A stretch of 64,000 nucleotides of DNA, taken from NCBI GenBank assembly GCA_015501585.1, contig JADNRY010000150.1, forward strand, positions 62,001 to 126,000, written 5' to 3'. The notes beneath the pieces are model-generated. The model made no database searches, was not told the DNA's origin, and was given only the letters and a program-made list of their open reading frames with translations. The position numbers and the translations under genes were made by a program. Shown piece after piece: positions 22,258-33,123 of the stretch. Numbering within the stretch: the stretch's first letter is position 1; each line of letters begins with the position of its first letter. Source of the stretch: Rhodocollybia butyracea (taxonomy: Eukaryota; Basidiomycota; Agaricomycetes; Agaricales; Omphalotaceae).

Positions 22258-22823
22258 GTTTCTTGAGTCTTGCTGCTTTGCTGCCTGTTGCTACTGCATC
22301 AGGTGGTAGGTTCCTTTGTTGCAGGTTGTCCAGTCTTTCTTCTGTCATCTTTGGGTCCTGGGGGATTACTGTCAGTTCTGGGGGTTATTGCCAGTTCTGG
22401 GGATCTTTGATGCTGTTCCTGAAAAGGACTGTGTCTTCTATGGGATGCACCTTCTCCTTGAAGGGTGGCTCAACTCTGAGAGCTGCATGCTGACCTATTT
22501 GCCGGGCCCTAGGCATAAGGGGTATTTGCTGCATTTTAACTTTATTGTTGAAGGATGCAACAGACTGGTCACTGCTCTTGTCACTCAGCATGCCATGAGC
22601 CTTCGGGTATCGACGGCTAAACCAGTTTGGGCAGATTGAGTTGCTTGTGTTATACAAGGGCCAAAACCCATTTGCTATGTGAAAGTGCACACATAGAGAC
22701 TTGCCACTTTGACGAAGAAGACATCAAGACCTGGACAACCACAACACTGGACACCACCTTTTCCCTTGTACTCTGTCTGCTGAAAAGCAACGTTGTACTT
22801 ATGCCATTTGCCACAGTGCCACT

Positions 22824-23546
22824 ATGCCAAAACAGTACCGTGATCGCCGAACCTTTGCCAGAGATATTAATACTGGTCTATATGAACGCATCATCATTCA
22901 TAGGGCAACACGCCAGAAGTTTGCCCGAGTGGGGGCGCCACACCGCATCACAATCCCTTCCCAACTCCCTCCAAAAATCCGTCCACTTACCCTAGAGGAA
23001 CGGATCTCCTTCTCTAACTACCATGAAGAGGAGAGAAACACACTCAGCCTTCTGTCTCGCCTCACCCAGGAAAAATCCAAATTGGAGGACAGAATTACCA
23101 ACTCACCAACTCCCCTTGCTGATCGGATTACAGACCCACTTCCCTTTCCATCCATTCACATTCCTCCTCCTATCCCTTCAGAAATCAAATTCCGGAAGGA
23201 GAAATTCCTATGCCGCATCAAGGAATTCCGACCAATGGTCTTAGCCACTATAAATCGGTACCTCCCTCTGTTTGATCTATTAAATGAGGATGATGAGATG
23301 GAATGGACTGGAGAATCATTCAGGGTCCCTCATGATACTCGGAATGAGTTATGGAGATGGTTTCTAGAATTACAGAGATTTGAGATGGACATGAATTCTG
23401 TAGGACACACTCTCACTCATGCACAGTGGAGACAACTCAAAAGGGAACTTAAGCGGTTGGGGAAGTTTGAACTAAAAAGTCTAAATAGTCAACTCCCTGA
23501 GATTTGTACTGCACTCATGGCATTAGATATCACACTACCACTATAA
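22824..23546 (+). CDS. Accessory ORF of unknown function upstream of gag
   Basis: 240 codons between the left LTR and gag, same strand. It begins MPKQYRDRRTFARDINTGLY, has a Pro/Ile-rich middle and a charged helical C-terminal half (WRWFLELQRFEMDMNS, QWRQLKRELKRLGKFELKSL). No Cys cluster, protease or nucleic-acid motif was recognised. Gypsy elements usually start with gag, so an extra upstream ORF is not standard. The open frame over 720 bases in a young element suggests that it is expressed and useful to the element. The position relative to the LTR promoter fits either a separate ORF on the genomic RNA or a 5' Gag partner. Confidence 0.6.
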   Translation: MPKQYRDRRTFARDINTGLYERIIIHRATRQKFARVGAPHRITIPSQLPPKIRPLTLEERISFSNYHEEERNTLSLLSRLTQEKSKLEDRITNSPTPLADRITDPLPFPSIHIPPPIPSEIKFRKEKFLCRIKEFRPMVLATINRYLPLFDLLNEDDEMEWTGESFRVPHDTRNELWRWFLELQRFEMDMNSVGHTLTHAQWRQLKRELKRLGKFELKSLNSQLPEICTALMALDITLPL

Positions 23547-23641
23547 ATTGTACTTGGCATAAAATTAATTGGCACTTTATTTTCTCAATCCTAACTTTGT
23601 TTTTTATCACAAACACATTGGCTAATTACCATTAAGCAGAA

Positions 23642-25117
23642 ATGTCATCTTTCACACCTTACCAACCTAACATCTCGATGGTTGATGTAGAGAACTGGGC
23701 TGAAAGTGTAGCTCAAAATGTGGATATGACTACTATTGGCTTTGGTTCTGAAGCCCAACGTAATGAGGTTGGACGGTTATTCCGAAATGCCCACTTGACA
23801 ACTAGTAGCACTGTTAAAAATTATGTTGACCAACATATTGATGAGCTTTCTGATTGGATGAATGAAGCTTTTAGTATGGCTGCTCATACCCAGGATGCTC
23901 TCAAGGAGGAAATTAAAAACCTCAGGCAACTAGTTGACACACAGGCCCAACTTCTTCAGGCCTATAAAACCCAGTTGGATAGAATCCCTGCTGGAACTGG
24001 TGCTGGCTCCATCACTAGACTTAAAGTCCCTGAACCACCAACATTCTCTGGGACAGATAACAAAATGTCACTGGAGGATTGGTTAAATCAAGTCACTCTG
24101 TATTGTTCATCATCTGGCATTGTGACAGATCACCAAAAAATTGTGACTGCACTGACTCGCTTACGTTCACCTGCCACAACTTACATGAAGCGCTACTTTG
24201 ATGATAACCGTCTTGGAAAAGACTTGGGACTTTGGGATAAATTTGTAGAGGAGTTAACCACTATTTATGGCCGCCGTGATGACAAAGAAGGAGCAAAGGA
24301 TGAGCTCACTCAGCTTTGGACCAATAAAACTTTGGCCAATAAGGACTTCATTAAATATGCTGAACAATACCGCACTTTGGCACGCCTTGTTGAATATCAA
24401 GACAATATCCATATTGACAAGCTGCGGAATGTTATCTCACAAGAATTGCGTAATGCACTTGTGCTACTTGAAGTTGTAGGAAAATCACCTACCAAATGGG
24501 AGGAGTACTTAGAGCTTCTCCTGTTGGCCTACAAAAGCTTACATCCTGAGAAAACTAAAGGCTCTATTTTTGGCACTGGAAACAGTAAAGGCAATGGCAA
24601 TGGCAACAATGATCCACAACCTATGGAGATTGATATGGCAAAAAGAGGGAAGGGTAAAACACCAGAACAAATAAATTCCCAGGAGACAAAAGGCAAACTT
24701 TGCCAAATATGCTCTGCAAAGGGTTTGAAATTCAAAGCAAAAAGTCATAATACCAATGACTGCTATGACAAACCTGGGAATGAGAATAAACGCCCTGCTC
24801 CTAAACCCTCTAATTCAACTTCATCAACCAGTGGACAGGGATATAAAGGAAAGCAGCCTGTGCATGGAGATAAAAAATCATTCAAAGCACGGCTGTTGGA
24901 ATTATTTGATGAACTTGACAATGATGAGTCAGCAACCCCAACTGAAACTCTCAATGTCAATCATGCGAGCATCACCGAAATTGTCGAACCCATGCCATCT
25001 GAAAAGAGGGCAACTGCACAAGTCAATGATGTGCAGGAGGGAACTTCAAAACTGAAAAATCAGCCCAAGTGGGTCAGAAGTCGACAATACGAAGTGGATT
25101 TTCCACAAGGACTGTAG
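23642..25117 (+). CDS. gag: Gag polyprotein of the gypsy element
   Basis: 491 codons. An N-terminal helical region with a coiled coil (KEEIKNLRQLVDTQAQLLQ) is followed by the retrotransposon Gag core (FSGTDNKMSLEDWLNQVTLY, ARLVEYQDNIHIDKL). A Cys/His finger-like stretch CQICSAKGLKFKAKSHNTNDC follows (about residues 351-371). The spacing C-x2-C-x12-H-x4-C is longer than the usual retroviral CCHC. The 3' end overlaps the pol frame by 49 bases with pol in the -1 frame; no classical slippery heptamer was found there. It assembles the particle and binds the RNA. Confidence 0.88.
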   Translation: MSSFTPYQPNISMVDVENWAESVAQNVDMTTIGFGSEAQRNEVGRLFRNAHLTTSSTVKNYVDQHIDELSDWMNEAFSMAAHTQDALKEEIKNLRQLVDTQAQLLQAYKTQLDRIPAGTGAGSITRLKVPEPPTFSGTDNKMSLEDWLNQVTLYCSSSGIVTDHQKIVTALTRLRSPATTYMKRYFDDNRLGKDLGLWDKFVEELTTIYGRRDDKEGAKDELTQLWTNKTLANKDFIKYAEQYRTLARLVEYQDNIHIDKLRNVISQELRNALVLLEVVGKSPTKWEEYLELLLLAYKSLHPEKTKGSIFGTGNSKGNGNGNNDPQPMEIDMAKRGKGKTPEQINSQETKGKLCQICSAKGLKFKAKSHNTNDCYDKPGNENKRPAPKPSNSTSSTSGQGYKGKQPVHGDKKSFKARLLELFDELDNDESATPTETLNVNHASITEIVEPMPSEKRATAQVNDVQEGTSKLKNQPKWVRSRQYEVDFPQGL

Positions 25118-28100
25118 AGGAGAATGTCTGTGATCTACAGTCTGGAAATTATATACCTAATATCAGCCTTAATAATAATGAAGTAGTTCTGGAATCTTGT
25201 GTAAATAGTATAGCTCGTAACAAGAAAATGTCATTTAGACTTCCAGTAACACTTTGGGTATATGGTACAAAAGCGCAGGCCGAGGCTCTTGTTGACTCTG
25301 GGGCCACAACAAACTTCATTGACAAAGCATTTGTTGAAAGAAATCACCTGGTAACTGATAAATTGGCAAAACTGTATCCAGTATTGAATGCGGATGGAAC
25401 ACCTAATGTAGCAGGAGAAGTGAGTGAATATGTCAGTGCCTACCTTGAGATTGGCACACATAAAACCCGTCAAATCCTGTTTGTCACACAACTTGGTGAT
25501 AAGGATATGATGATTGGTTACTCCTACCTGTATAAACATAATCCAGAAATTAACTGGAAATCAGGGGAATGGGTGTTCACCAGGTGCCCAGAGACATGTG
25601 AGGCAAGAACCCGTAAAACACAAATCATTGAAGCTGAAGCTGATGAGCTCAATGAACAGGATTTACCCTGGGAATCTTCACTGGACACATTAGGAGAGGA
25701 GGATCCAGATAATCCTTATTTAAATTGGATTGACCTCAACAGTCCAACTGAACACACACAAGCTGCTGTGATTGCATCCATGTTTGATGAAAAGGACATG
25801 GATGAGGAACTCAGTGAGGAGGATGAGGACACCACTAAGTGGAAGTCCCTTGTGCCACCGTGGTTACATGAATATGGCAACATCTTTTCTAAACAAAAAT
25901 CAGAGCGAATGCCAGAACGTAAACCGTATGATCATCCTATTGATTTTGTGGAGGGTTCTGCCCTTCCCAAACCGGCAAAAGTCTACCCGCTATCTCCAAA
26001 AGAAAGGAACTCATTGGATGAATGGATTGATGAAGAACTCCGGAAGGGCTATATCAGACCTTCTCAAAGCCCAGTTGCAGCACCTTTCTTCTTTGTCAAA
26101 AAACATGATGGATCACTTCGCCCATGTATGGACTACCGTGCACTGAATGATGTAACAGTAAAAAATCGCTATCCAATTCCCCGGATCTCTGATCTGGTTG
26201 ATGCACTAAGCCAGGCATCAATCTTCACAAAAATTGATTTAAGATGGGGATACAATAATGTCCGCATTCGTGAAGGGGATGAATGGAAGACAGCATTCAT
26301 TACTAAAAGGGGTCTTTTTGAGGCAACTGTCATGTATTTTGGGTTCTCTAATGCACCTGCCACATTCCAGTCTATGATGAATGACTTATTAGGTGATCTC
26401 ATCAGGAAAGGGCAAGTTATGGTGTATTTGGATGATATCCTAATTTTTGGAAATGACAAGAAGGAACACAGGGAAATTGTCAAAGAAGTGCTGAAAAGGC
26501 TTCAAGACAATGACTTGTATGCAAAAGCTGAAAAATGTTTCTTTGAACAAGATAGTATAGAGTACCTTGGCATGATCATCTCTCAAGGTTATGTTGCAAT
26601 GGACTCAAAGAAGCTGTCTGGAGTTCTAGAGTGGCCTGTACCTGAAAAGGTCAAGCATGTTCAAGCTTTCTTAGGTTTTGCAAATTTTTATCGCAGATTT
26701 ATCAAAGATTTTGCTAAACTTGCTCAACCACTCACCAATCTCACCAAGAAGGATCAACCTTGGATCTGGGAAGAGGAACAGCAACAGACATTTGAAGCAC
26801 TGAAACAAGCTTTTACCTCTGCCCCAATCTTAAGGATCCCGGATGACTCTAACCCATTCCGACTATCGACTGATGCAAGTGACTTTGCAGTTGGAGCAGT
26901 TTTGTCTCAACTGGACCCAGATGAAAATCTCTGGCATCCAGTAGCCTTCTATTCCAAGTCACTCAGTGTCCATGAAAGGAACTATGAGATATATGACAAG
27001 GAGCTCCTAGCAATTATTAGAGCACTAGAAGAGTATAGACATTATTTGGAAGGGCATCCAGAGAGATTTGAAATATGGTCAGATCATCAGAATTTGACTT
27101 ACTTTAAATCAGCTCAAAAGTTAACTCGGAGACAAGCACGATGGGCTCTGTACCTCACAAGGTTCAATTACTCCCTACACCACAAACCAGGGAAATCAAT
27201 GCAAGCCGAAGACCCTCTGTCCAGGAGGCCAGATCATGAGAAGGGGATAGACCTTGATAACAATGACCAAATTTTGCTCAAACCTGAATTTTTTGCCATT
27301 CAGGCTATCGAGGCATCTCATGCATCACCTGTCAATGACGATCAAATCCTAAGAGAGGTCAAGGAAGCACTACTTTCTGATGAAGTGACAAAGGATTACA
27401 AGTCACTGCTCAAGTCAGGACCACGAGAGTTTAAGAAATCTCTAGAAGAATGGAACTATGAAAATGGTCTATTACTTTACCGTGGAAAAGTTTACATACC
27501 AAAGAGCACAAATGATCACTTGCGACGACGAATTGTTGAAATCCACCATGACATAACCTCTGCAGGACATCCTGGCAGATGGAAAACATATGAACTCATC
27601 TCTAGAAATTACTGGTGGCCAGGGATGTCAATCTTTGTAAAGCATTATGTCACAGGTTGTGACACATGTCAGCGGATGAAAAACCGCCCACAAAAGCCTT
27701 TTGGGACCTTACAACCAAACATGGTGCCTAATGGACCATGGGAGATCATTACCATTGATCTGATCACTCAGATACCAGAATCTAATGGGTACAATGCAAT
27801 ATGTGTAGTGGTGGACCGCCTATTAAAAAGGGCACACTTCTATCCCATTACAGTGAAATTTTCGGCCAAAGATCTGGCACAACTACTCTATGACAGGATC
27901 TATCCATTGCATGGACTACCATTACAGATCATCTCTGACCGAGGACCACAGTTTGCAGGGGAGATTTTCCAAGAATGGTGCAAACTACTTGGAATTCAAT
28001 CCACAATGTCTACTGCATACCACCCACAGACAGATGGTCAAACTGAACGTGTTAATCAGATTCTGGAACAGTACCTTAGGTGCTATGTTGATTATAATCT

Positions 28101-28812
28101 CAGTGATTGGGCAAAACTGTTAAGTACAGCAGAATTTGCCTACAACAACTTAGCACATGAGGGCACAAAGGAGAGTCCATTCTTCTTGGAATATGGACGT
28201 CATCTCCGTGCAGGTCCAACATTATTAAAGGAGGGTCTTCCAATTGACCTAAATGACATGATGCAAAGAAGATTTGAAGCCCAAGAGCAGGCAAAAGCAG
28301 CTCTAAAGTTAGCAGCTGAGCGGATGAAATGGTACTATGACCTGGGTGTACAGAACATTCCATTCAAAGTTGGAGACCTTGTATTACTAAATCTCAAGGA
28401 CTACCAAACTACAGAACGAGCACTCCGGCCTCGATATGAAGGACCATTCAAAATTATTGAAAAGTTGTCTGAAGTAACATTCAAACTGGAGTTGCCAGAA
28501 AAGTACCGTGCAATACACCCTGTATTTCATGCCAGCAAACTAGCCACCTATAATGAACCAACTATTGTTGGGCAAAAGAGTCCCACACCTCAACCAGTTA
28601 CAATTGGTGGACAAGAGGAGTGGGTTGTGGAAGAAATTCTCCAACACAGAGTTCGTGGAAAAACCACCCAATACCTTGTACGATGGAAAGGATTCACTCG
28701 TGATCATGATACCTGGGAACCTGAAGGAAATTTAAGGAATGCTCAGGAGATGATAAGAAAGTACAAAGCAAAAGGCCTCAAAGCTGTGAGGATGATGGAA
28801 TTTGATGATTAA
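25069..28812 (+). CDS. pol: Pol polyprotein with chromodomain
   Basis: 1247 codons, intact. Domains in order: aspartic protease (ALVDSGATTNFIDKAF, about residues 75-90), reverse transcriptase (MDYRALNDVTVKNRYPIPRI, then VMVYLDDILIFGN), RNase H (LSTDASDFAVGAVLS), integrase with zinc-binding HHDITSAGHPGRW...CDTC and the catalytic DDE core (TIDLITQIP, SDRGPQFAGE, PQTDGQTERVNQ), and a C-terminal chromodomain (YLVRWKGF...DTWEP). The chromodomain marks a chromovirus and in related elements directs integration to particular chromatin. All catalytic motifs look complete. Confidence 0.95.
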   Translation: MGQKSTIRSGFSTRTVEENVCDLQSGNYIPNISLNNNEVVLESCVNSIARNKKMSFRLPVTLWVYGTKAQAEALVDSGATTNFIDKAFVERNHLVTDKLAKLYPVLNADGTPNVAGEVSEYVSAYLEIGTHKTRQILFVTQLGDKDMMIGYSYLYKHNPEINWKSGEWVFTRCPETCEARTRKTQIIEAEADELNEQDLPWESSLDTLGEEDPDNPYLNWIDLNSPTEHTQAAVIASMFDEKDMDEELSEEDEDTTKWKSLVPPWLHEYGNIFSKQKSERMPERKPYDHPIDFVEGSALPKPAKVYPLSPKERNSLDEWIDEELRKGYIRPSQSPVAAPFFFVKKHDGSLRPCMDYRALNDVTVKNRYPIPRISDLVDALSQASIFTKIDLRWGYNNVRIREGDEWKTAFITKRGLFEATVMYFGFSNAPATFQSMMNDLLGDLIRKGQVMVYLDDILIFGNDKKEHREIVKEVLKRLQDNDLYAKAEKCFFEQDSIEYLGMIISQGYVAMDSKKLSGVLEWPVPEKVKHVQAFLGFANFYRRFIKDFAKLAQPLTNLTKKDQPWIWEEEQQQTFEALKQAFTSAPILRIPDDSNPFRLSTDASDFAVGAVLSQLDPDENLWHPVAFYSKSLSVHERNYEIYDKELLAIIRALEEYRHYLEGHPERFEIWSDHQNLTYFKSAQKLTRRQARWALYLTRFNYSLHHKPGKSMQAEDPLSRRPDHEKGIDLDNNDQILLKPEFFAIQAIEASHASPVNDDQILREVKEALLSDEVTKDYKSLLKSGPREFKKSLEEWNYENGLLLYRGKVYIPKSTNDHLRRRIVEIHHDITSAGHPGRWKTYELISRNYWWPGMSIFVKHYVTGCDTCQRMKNRPQKPFGTLQPNMVPNGPWEIITIDLITQIPESNGYNAICVVVDRLLKRAHFYPITVKFSAKDLAQLLYDRIYPLHGLPLQIISDRGPQFAGEIFQEWCKLLGIQSTMSTAYHPQTDGQTERVNQILEQYLRCYVDYNLSDWAKLLSTAEFAYNNLAHEGTKESPFFLEYGRHLRAGPTLLKEGLPIDLNDMMQRRFEAQEQAKAALKLAAERMKWYYDLGVQNIPFKVGDLVLLNLKDYQTTERALRPRYEGPFKIIEKLSEVTFKLELPEKYRAIHPVFHASKLATYNEPTIVGQKSPTPQPVTIGGQEEWVVEEILQHRVRGKTTQYLVRWKGFTRDHDTWEPEGNLRNAQEMIRKYKAKGLKAVRMMEFDD

Positions 28813-28854
28813 ACTCTGATTTCTCAACGGAGCTCAAATCTAAAGGGGGGGTGA

Positions 28855-29291
28855 TGTCACAGATTTCTATTCATTTGCTTTATCTTATATTTTATCTTAT
28901 CTATCAATATCTTATCTGTGCCATGGGCTTATCATTACATTAGATCTATATCTTATTTATTACTTAAAGTAGATAGATACCAGATGTATTACTGTCTAAC
29001 CTTGACAGACAGTGTCACCTTTGACAGATGGTGACACCTTTTGACAGATAGTTTCACCTTGACAGTAGAACCTTCTAGAACTACCCAGAGTAGGTAGAAC
29101 CTTCTGGAACTACCCAGAGTAAAGTACTCTGGGTCCTATTTAGTTACACATGTATATAAGTAGTGGGGTCTGCTCCTACAGTCCCCAGACTCAAGAACAT
29201 CTTATTGTCTTCATACAAGCATCTCTCTCTCACACTTAGCTTCTTACTTCCCCTATCAACACATTAAGCAGGTGAGCTTAGATTTGTGATA
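28855..29291 (+). repeat. Right LTR of the gypsy element
   Basis: 437 bp, no difference from the left LTR noticed; followed by GAGAT and then the LINE again. Confidence 0.92.
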
Positions 29292-29368
29292 GAGATGGCG
29301 CTTGTGTGACCGGCCCTGATGACTGAAGTGGACCACAGAGACCTGGTTAGGGTGTGGCTGCACAGGTG

Positions 29369-30850
29369 CTATAGATTCTGGGAGGGCAGTGGAAATTTTC
29401 TGAATGTTAGATGAGGGGGAAGGTGACTACAATAATCCTCTGCAGAAGCAGGAGGTGGGAATGGCTTGGAGCAGCCAAACTTGGCTAGATGATCTGCCGC
29501 ATCGTTATGCAAATTTGCTGAATGAGCATGAACATGAGCAAAGATAATAGGAGCATGGCAGGCTGAAATCCACTGAGAGATCAGCCGGAGCAGATTGCCA
29601 TTAGGACAAGCCCAATTCTGCTGAGAATTCTTAAAAGACCAGTGCACAATTGAATGAATAACATAAGTCGAGTATGTTGCAATTTCAAGTGAGCAGCTGC
29701 AAGATGTGATCTGGAGTGTGACAAGAACAGCATATAGTTCTGCTCGATTGTTACATTGCTCCTGAGTACAACAAACTGCACAGTTTTGTGGATTATTGTA
29801 CCCAAAGAAAATACCTGCGCCAGCACGAGCACTACTCGTGCCATTACCAATGCAGGAACCATCAGTATAAATTTTGAAGGCAGAGGAATGGTGATCAGGA
29901 ATTGAATGGCCATAAAGTTTGAGCAGGTGAGAGGAAAGAGAGGGGGGAGTGGAGTGTAAGATTCTATCTTGCAAAAAATTAATGTCTGATGTGAGCTTAA
30001 GCTCCACCTCAGGCCAACTATGATGAAGCAGGGGTCTGGAAGGCGATGAGCTTGGCACTATCAGCTTCAGATGAAGAGGGGCGTGGTCTGACCACTGAGT
30101 CTTACAACTGATATGAAAATCTGTCACAAAAGGCACAAGGAATGCAGAGGCAACAAAATAGTCTATTGTTTGAAGATAGTGTAACAGGAAGACCATCGGG
30201 ATCCTGGCGCTTTTGGAAAGATGTTGGAGCAGAGTGTGCACCAGGAATAGACTCGCACCCATTAAGAATGTACAGATGGTGGGTATTGCACAAGGAAAGC
30301 AGCTGCCTGCCTCATGAGGATACCACTGTGTCCTCCATGTGGCGGTCAGGGTGGTTGGAGAAAGGTTTCAGGTTACCTGCACGCAGGTTCATATCACCAC
30401 TTGATAAATGGGGAATGCCCAGTTCCTGTAGGAGAGGCAATGACTCTACAAAAGCCTCCCATGGATGAACATCCGCCCATATGCCTCCAATCAGTTCTGG
30501 ATGATTCGGGGATGAATATAAACATTCTGAAATGCAATGCCATTGACTTCTACAACCAGACATATCTGGACTGCTGAGATTCTAAGCAAGCGGCTATGAA
30601 GACCATCTCAAACAAGTGTAGCAACACCACCCCATGGATTCTCAATGTCAGAAGCTAATCTACAGCGACCATGTACATAGGCTGTGAAACCTGAAGGTGT
30701 TCTCATTTCGGATTCAGATGGCAATCGCATCTCCGAGAGCAGTATAACATCCTCTGAGAAGAGGAAATCATGAAACTCAGGGAAAAGATAATTCAGAAGA
30801 TACGACCCATTCATATTACAACTAGTAACTCTAATAGTACAACCGTCATT
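29369..30850 (-). pseudogene. LINE endonuclease and RNase H region
   Basis: Minus strand. The endonuclease part is broken over several frames: MNGSYLLNYLFPEFHDFLF (30814), SSGDMNLRAGNL (30420-30380) and the terminal SDHAPLHLKL motif (30070-30040). The RNase H domain follows in the 30262-29369 frame: IYTDGSCIGNG, NNRAELYAVL and HVHAHSANLHNDAADHLAK carry the expected Asp, Glu and Asp residues. The reverse transcriptase comes only after this, which is not the usual LINE order. Confidence 0.7.
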
Positions 30851-31046
30851 GGTATGGTCTGTAGATAGAGAGGAATGTGAAGAGGCAGCAGTGATAGAAG
30901 AGGAAGGTAAAGGGACAGAGGAAGAGATGGAAAGGGAAGGAGAAGGAGAAGCATAATGTAAAGAAGAGGTAGGAGAAGAGGCAGGGAGACAATGGGATGA
31001 GTTGGGAGAATGGACCAGATGCTGTGCTAAACGTCAACTAGGACTC

Positions 31047-32706
31047 TCACGGCCGACCTCCAGATGCTCCAAACCAGGAATACGCGGTGATATTTCCCCA
31101 GGAGGCAAGAAATGTCTCCAGCTTCCAACGCGAAAATGACAGCCTTAGATGGCAGACGTTGTCGTTGGACTGACTTAACCGAGTCATGAAGAAAGGGTTG
31201 GGAGGATGGTCTCCAGCGGCGCCCACGCATGGAAAAGGGAGCACCAGCTGTCGAAAATGAGGAACAAGTCCTGTGAGGTAGAAGGGAAAGAAGGAGCACT
31301 CGAAGGTGCTTCCAGAATTGCTGAGTAAACAAATTTGGGATCCAAGCACTGTTGCTTGGTGGCAGGAGTAACAGTGGAGTCTGCAGGAAGAGGTCGTTTA
31401 CCAAGCGAAGATGCCGGCAGGCTACATTGGTGGGGATGGGAATGGAGACGGGACAGAAGAGATGGGGTGGAGACAGGCAAAGAAAAGGAGGGAGGGGCGG
31501 ACGATGATGGTAGAGATGGGGATGGAGGCTTAGCTGGTAGAGGCCAAGGGCTCCTAGATGTAATTTTCGAGGACAATGCAACTGGTAAGCTAGATGGAAG
31601 GTGAACGAGTGGAGATGAGGGAGAAGTCACAGTTGGAGGCAATACGTGAGGGACAGAGTGAGTAGGCGACGCAGAAGGCACCAAGTGAGTCATGTTGCCT
31701 GGTGGAGTTGGAGGCAAGGGGACACGATTGCGCAGGTTACAAAGATCAGCACAAAGGCGAGCCACATCTGACTCAACAGAGTTGACTCTAGTACTGACCA
31801 GCACAACATTTCCCTCGACCCGATGGGCTTGCGCTTTCGCCGTTTTGCTCTTCGTTGTTCGTTTCGCTAGCCGAGTATTCCTGGGGTACATGATTTCCGG
31901 TAGGACAGGTGGCTTCTGCTTGATAGGCTTTGGAGGCGCCAGTGTTGGATATTTGGTATGGCCGCCGGTATGTACAACTCCAATACTGAGTAGATATCAG
32001 ACCCGAGTTCTTATCATTTGTTTTAACTTTTATTTCATTGATACGGATTTCTACTTATACTGTACATATTGACGTTCCCTTCTTTTCCTCAGCCTTCATC
32101 ACTTCTGGCTGAGGTATGTCTATTATACTTATGCTCTATGTCCATTATGCTCATACTGTACCTATAGCTTAGTTGTACATTGTACTAACATGTCTCTTAG
32201 GTATGGTAATATGATTAAGCCTTCATCACTTCTGGCTGAGCTTAGTTGTACATTGTACTAACGTGTCTCTTAGTTCCAACAGCCGGTTTTTCAGGCAAGC
32301 CAACACCTTTACCTTTCTGAGAGGCAGTGAAGCGTGGAGGGGACAAGGGAGGAGGCAAGAGAGGCTGCTTGTTTGTCTTCACGGGGGGAGGAGCAGCTGT
32401 GATGACACCACCTCTTGCACTAAGTATGTCTGCCGACTGGTCTGTAAAAGATTGTTGGGTCGTAGACCGGGTATGATGATGCAGCGCCTCCTTGATGCTG
32501 GAGTTTTCGGTGCCAAATGAGTGAGACTGCAACGAGTGGCGCAGACGGGACTCTTGCAAAGAAAGGTTGGACTCGTCCTCTGTATCCGAACCTGGAATAC
32601 TGACGCCACGAGCATCCATCATCCCTTCATCTATAAAATCCGGCCGCTGTACATCATCCATCCAACCTTCTCCTTTGTTGTGATTTGATGGACTCGCCAT
32701 ATCCAT
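31047..32706 (-). pseudogene. LINE ORF1-like region
   Basis: Frames 32706-32242 (MDMASPSNHNKGEGWMDDVQ) and 31891-31184 with its shifted continuation to 31047 are Pro/Ser-rich with basic patches (RLAKRTTKSKTAKAQAHRV), as in nucleic-acid-binding ORF1 proteins of fungal LINEs. Between them (32091-32273) lies a short direct repeat with an intron-like difference, so the connection between the two frames is uncertain. Confidence 0.45.
32091..32273 (+). repeat. Direct repeat with a precise GT-AG gap
   Basis: The block agccttcatcacttctggct through tctcttag occurs twice. In the first copy (32091-32113 plus 32168-32200) it is interrupted by 54 bases starting gtatgt and ending ctatag (32114-32167). In the second copy (32218-32273) the two halves are joined exactly. 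The difference looks like a spliced intron on the plus strand. Confidence 0.7.
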
Positions 32707-33123
32707 GAAAATAGCGTGCCGGTTGCTGTTGGAAATTGCAAAGGCGGCTTGATGGGTAAGCCGGGAGTAAGTGAGACCTTATGCAAGGCCAATGTGGATT
32801 GACGCTATTGAGTATCGTAGGCGTTGACGAGAACACACAAATGCAACGGCAAAGGCCGTGAACAAGTAGAAGCAGAGAGGATTGAAGCAAGCGGTCGTCA
32901 ACGAAGAAAGAAGCCGTGTACAAAAACCAGGCTTGTAACAGCACAGCAACGATGGCGAGCGAGTTCAAGATGTTTAGGCAGAATAGAGGGCCTATACTGA
33001 ACACAAAATCCAGAAGATATCCAGGACAGTATTTGCAGAGCAGTAACGATGTTTTAAGCGATGAGCTCGAATAACAATTTTAAGCGCTCAAATGATGATG
33101 GCCATAGAACAGCAAGTAATCCT

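Larger units (their letters stand above)
21821..29291 (+). mobile_element. Complete Ty3/gypsy chromovirus-type LTR retrotransposon
   Basis: Two 437 bp LTRs (21821-22257 and 28855-29291), TGTCACA to TGTGATA, look identical by eye. Target duplication GAGAT lies at 21816-21820 and 29292-29296. A polypurine tract (aaaggggggg) precedes the right LTR. Three ORFs are present: an unknown 240-residue ORF, Gag and Pol with a C-terminal chromodomain. All frames are open. Identical LTRs and intact ORFs mean a recent insertion and possibly an active element. It sits inside the LINE. Confidence 0.93.
15977..33123 (-). mobile_element. LINE retrotransposon, full length but interrupted and decayed
   Basis: Read on the minus strand: an ORF1-like region (32706 to about 31047), an APE-type endonuclease (about 30850-30060), an RNase H domain (29913-29450), reverse transcriptase (18394-17063), a 3' region, and a (TAC)n tail at about 15976-15991. 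After removing the two LTR elements inside it (3335 and 7476 bp with their target duplications), about 6.3 kb remain, a normal size for a complete fungal LINE. The frames have several stops and shifts, so the copy is dead. The domain order endonuclease, RNase H, RT is unusual. Frames join across both insertions, for example VSLDQ|LLNVFV across the 18366-21695 element. Confidence 0.8.

Noticed and set aside
31335..32072. Plus-strand frames of 89 and 126 codons in the LINE
   Set aside because: They are shadows of the Pro/Ser-rich minus-strand ORF1 region.
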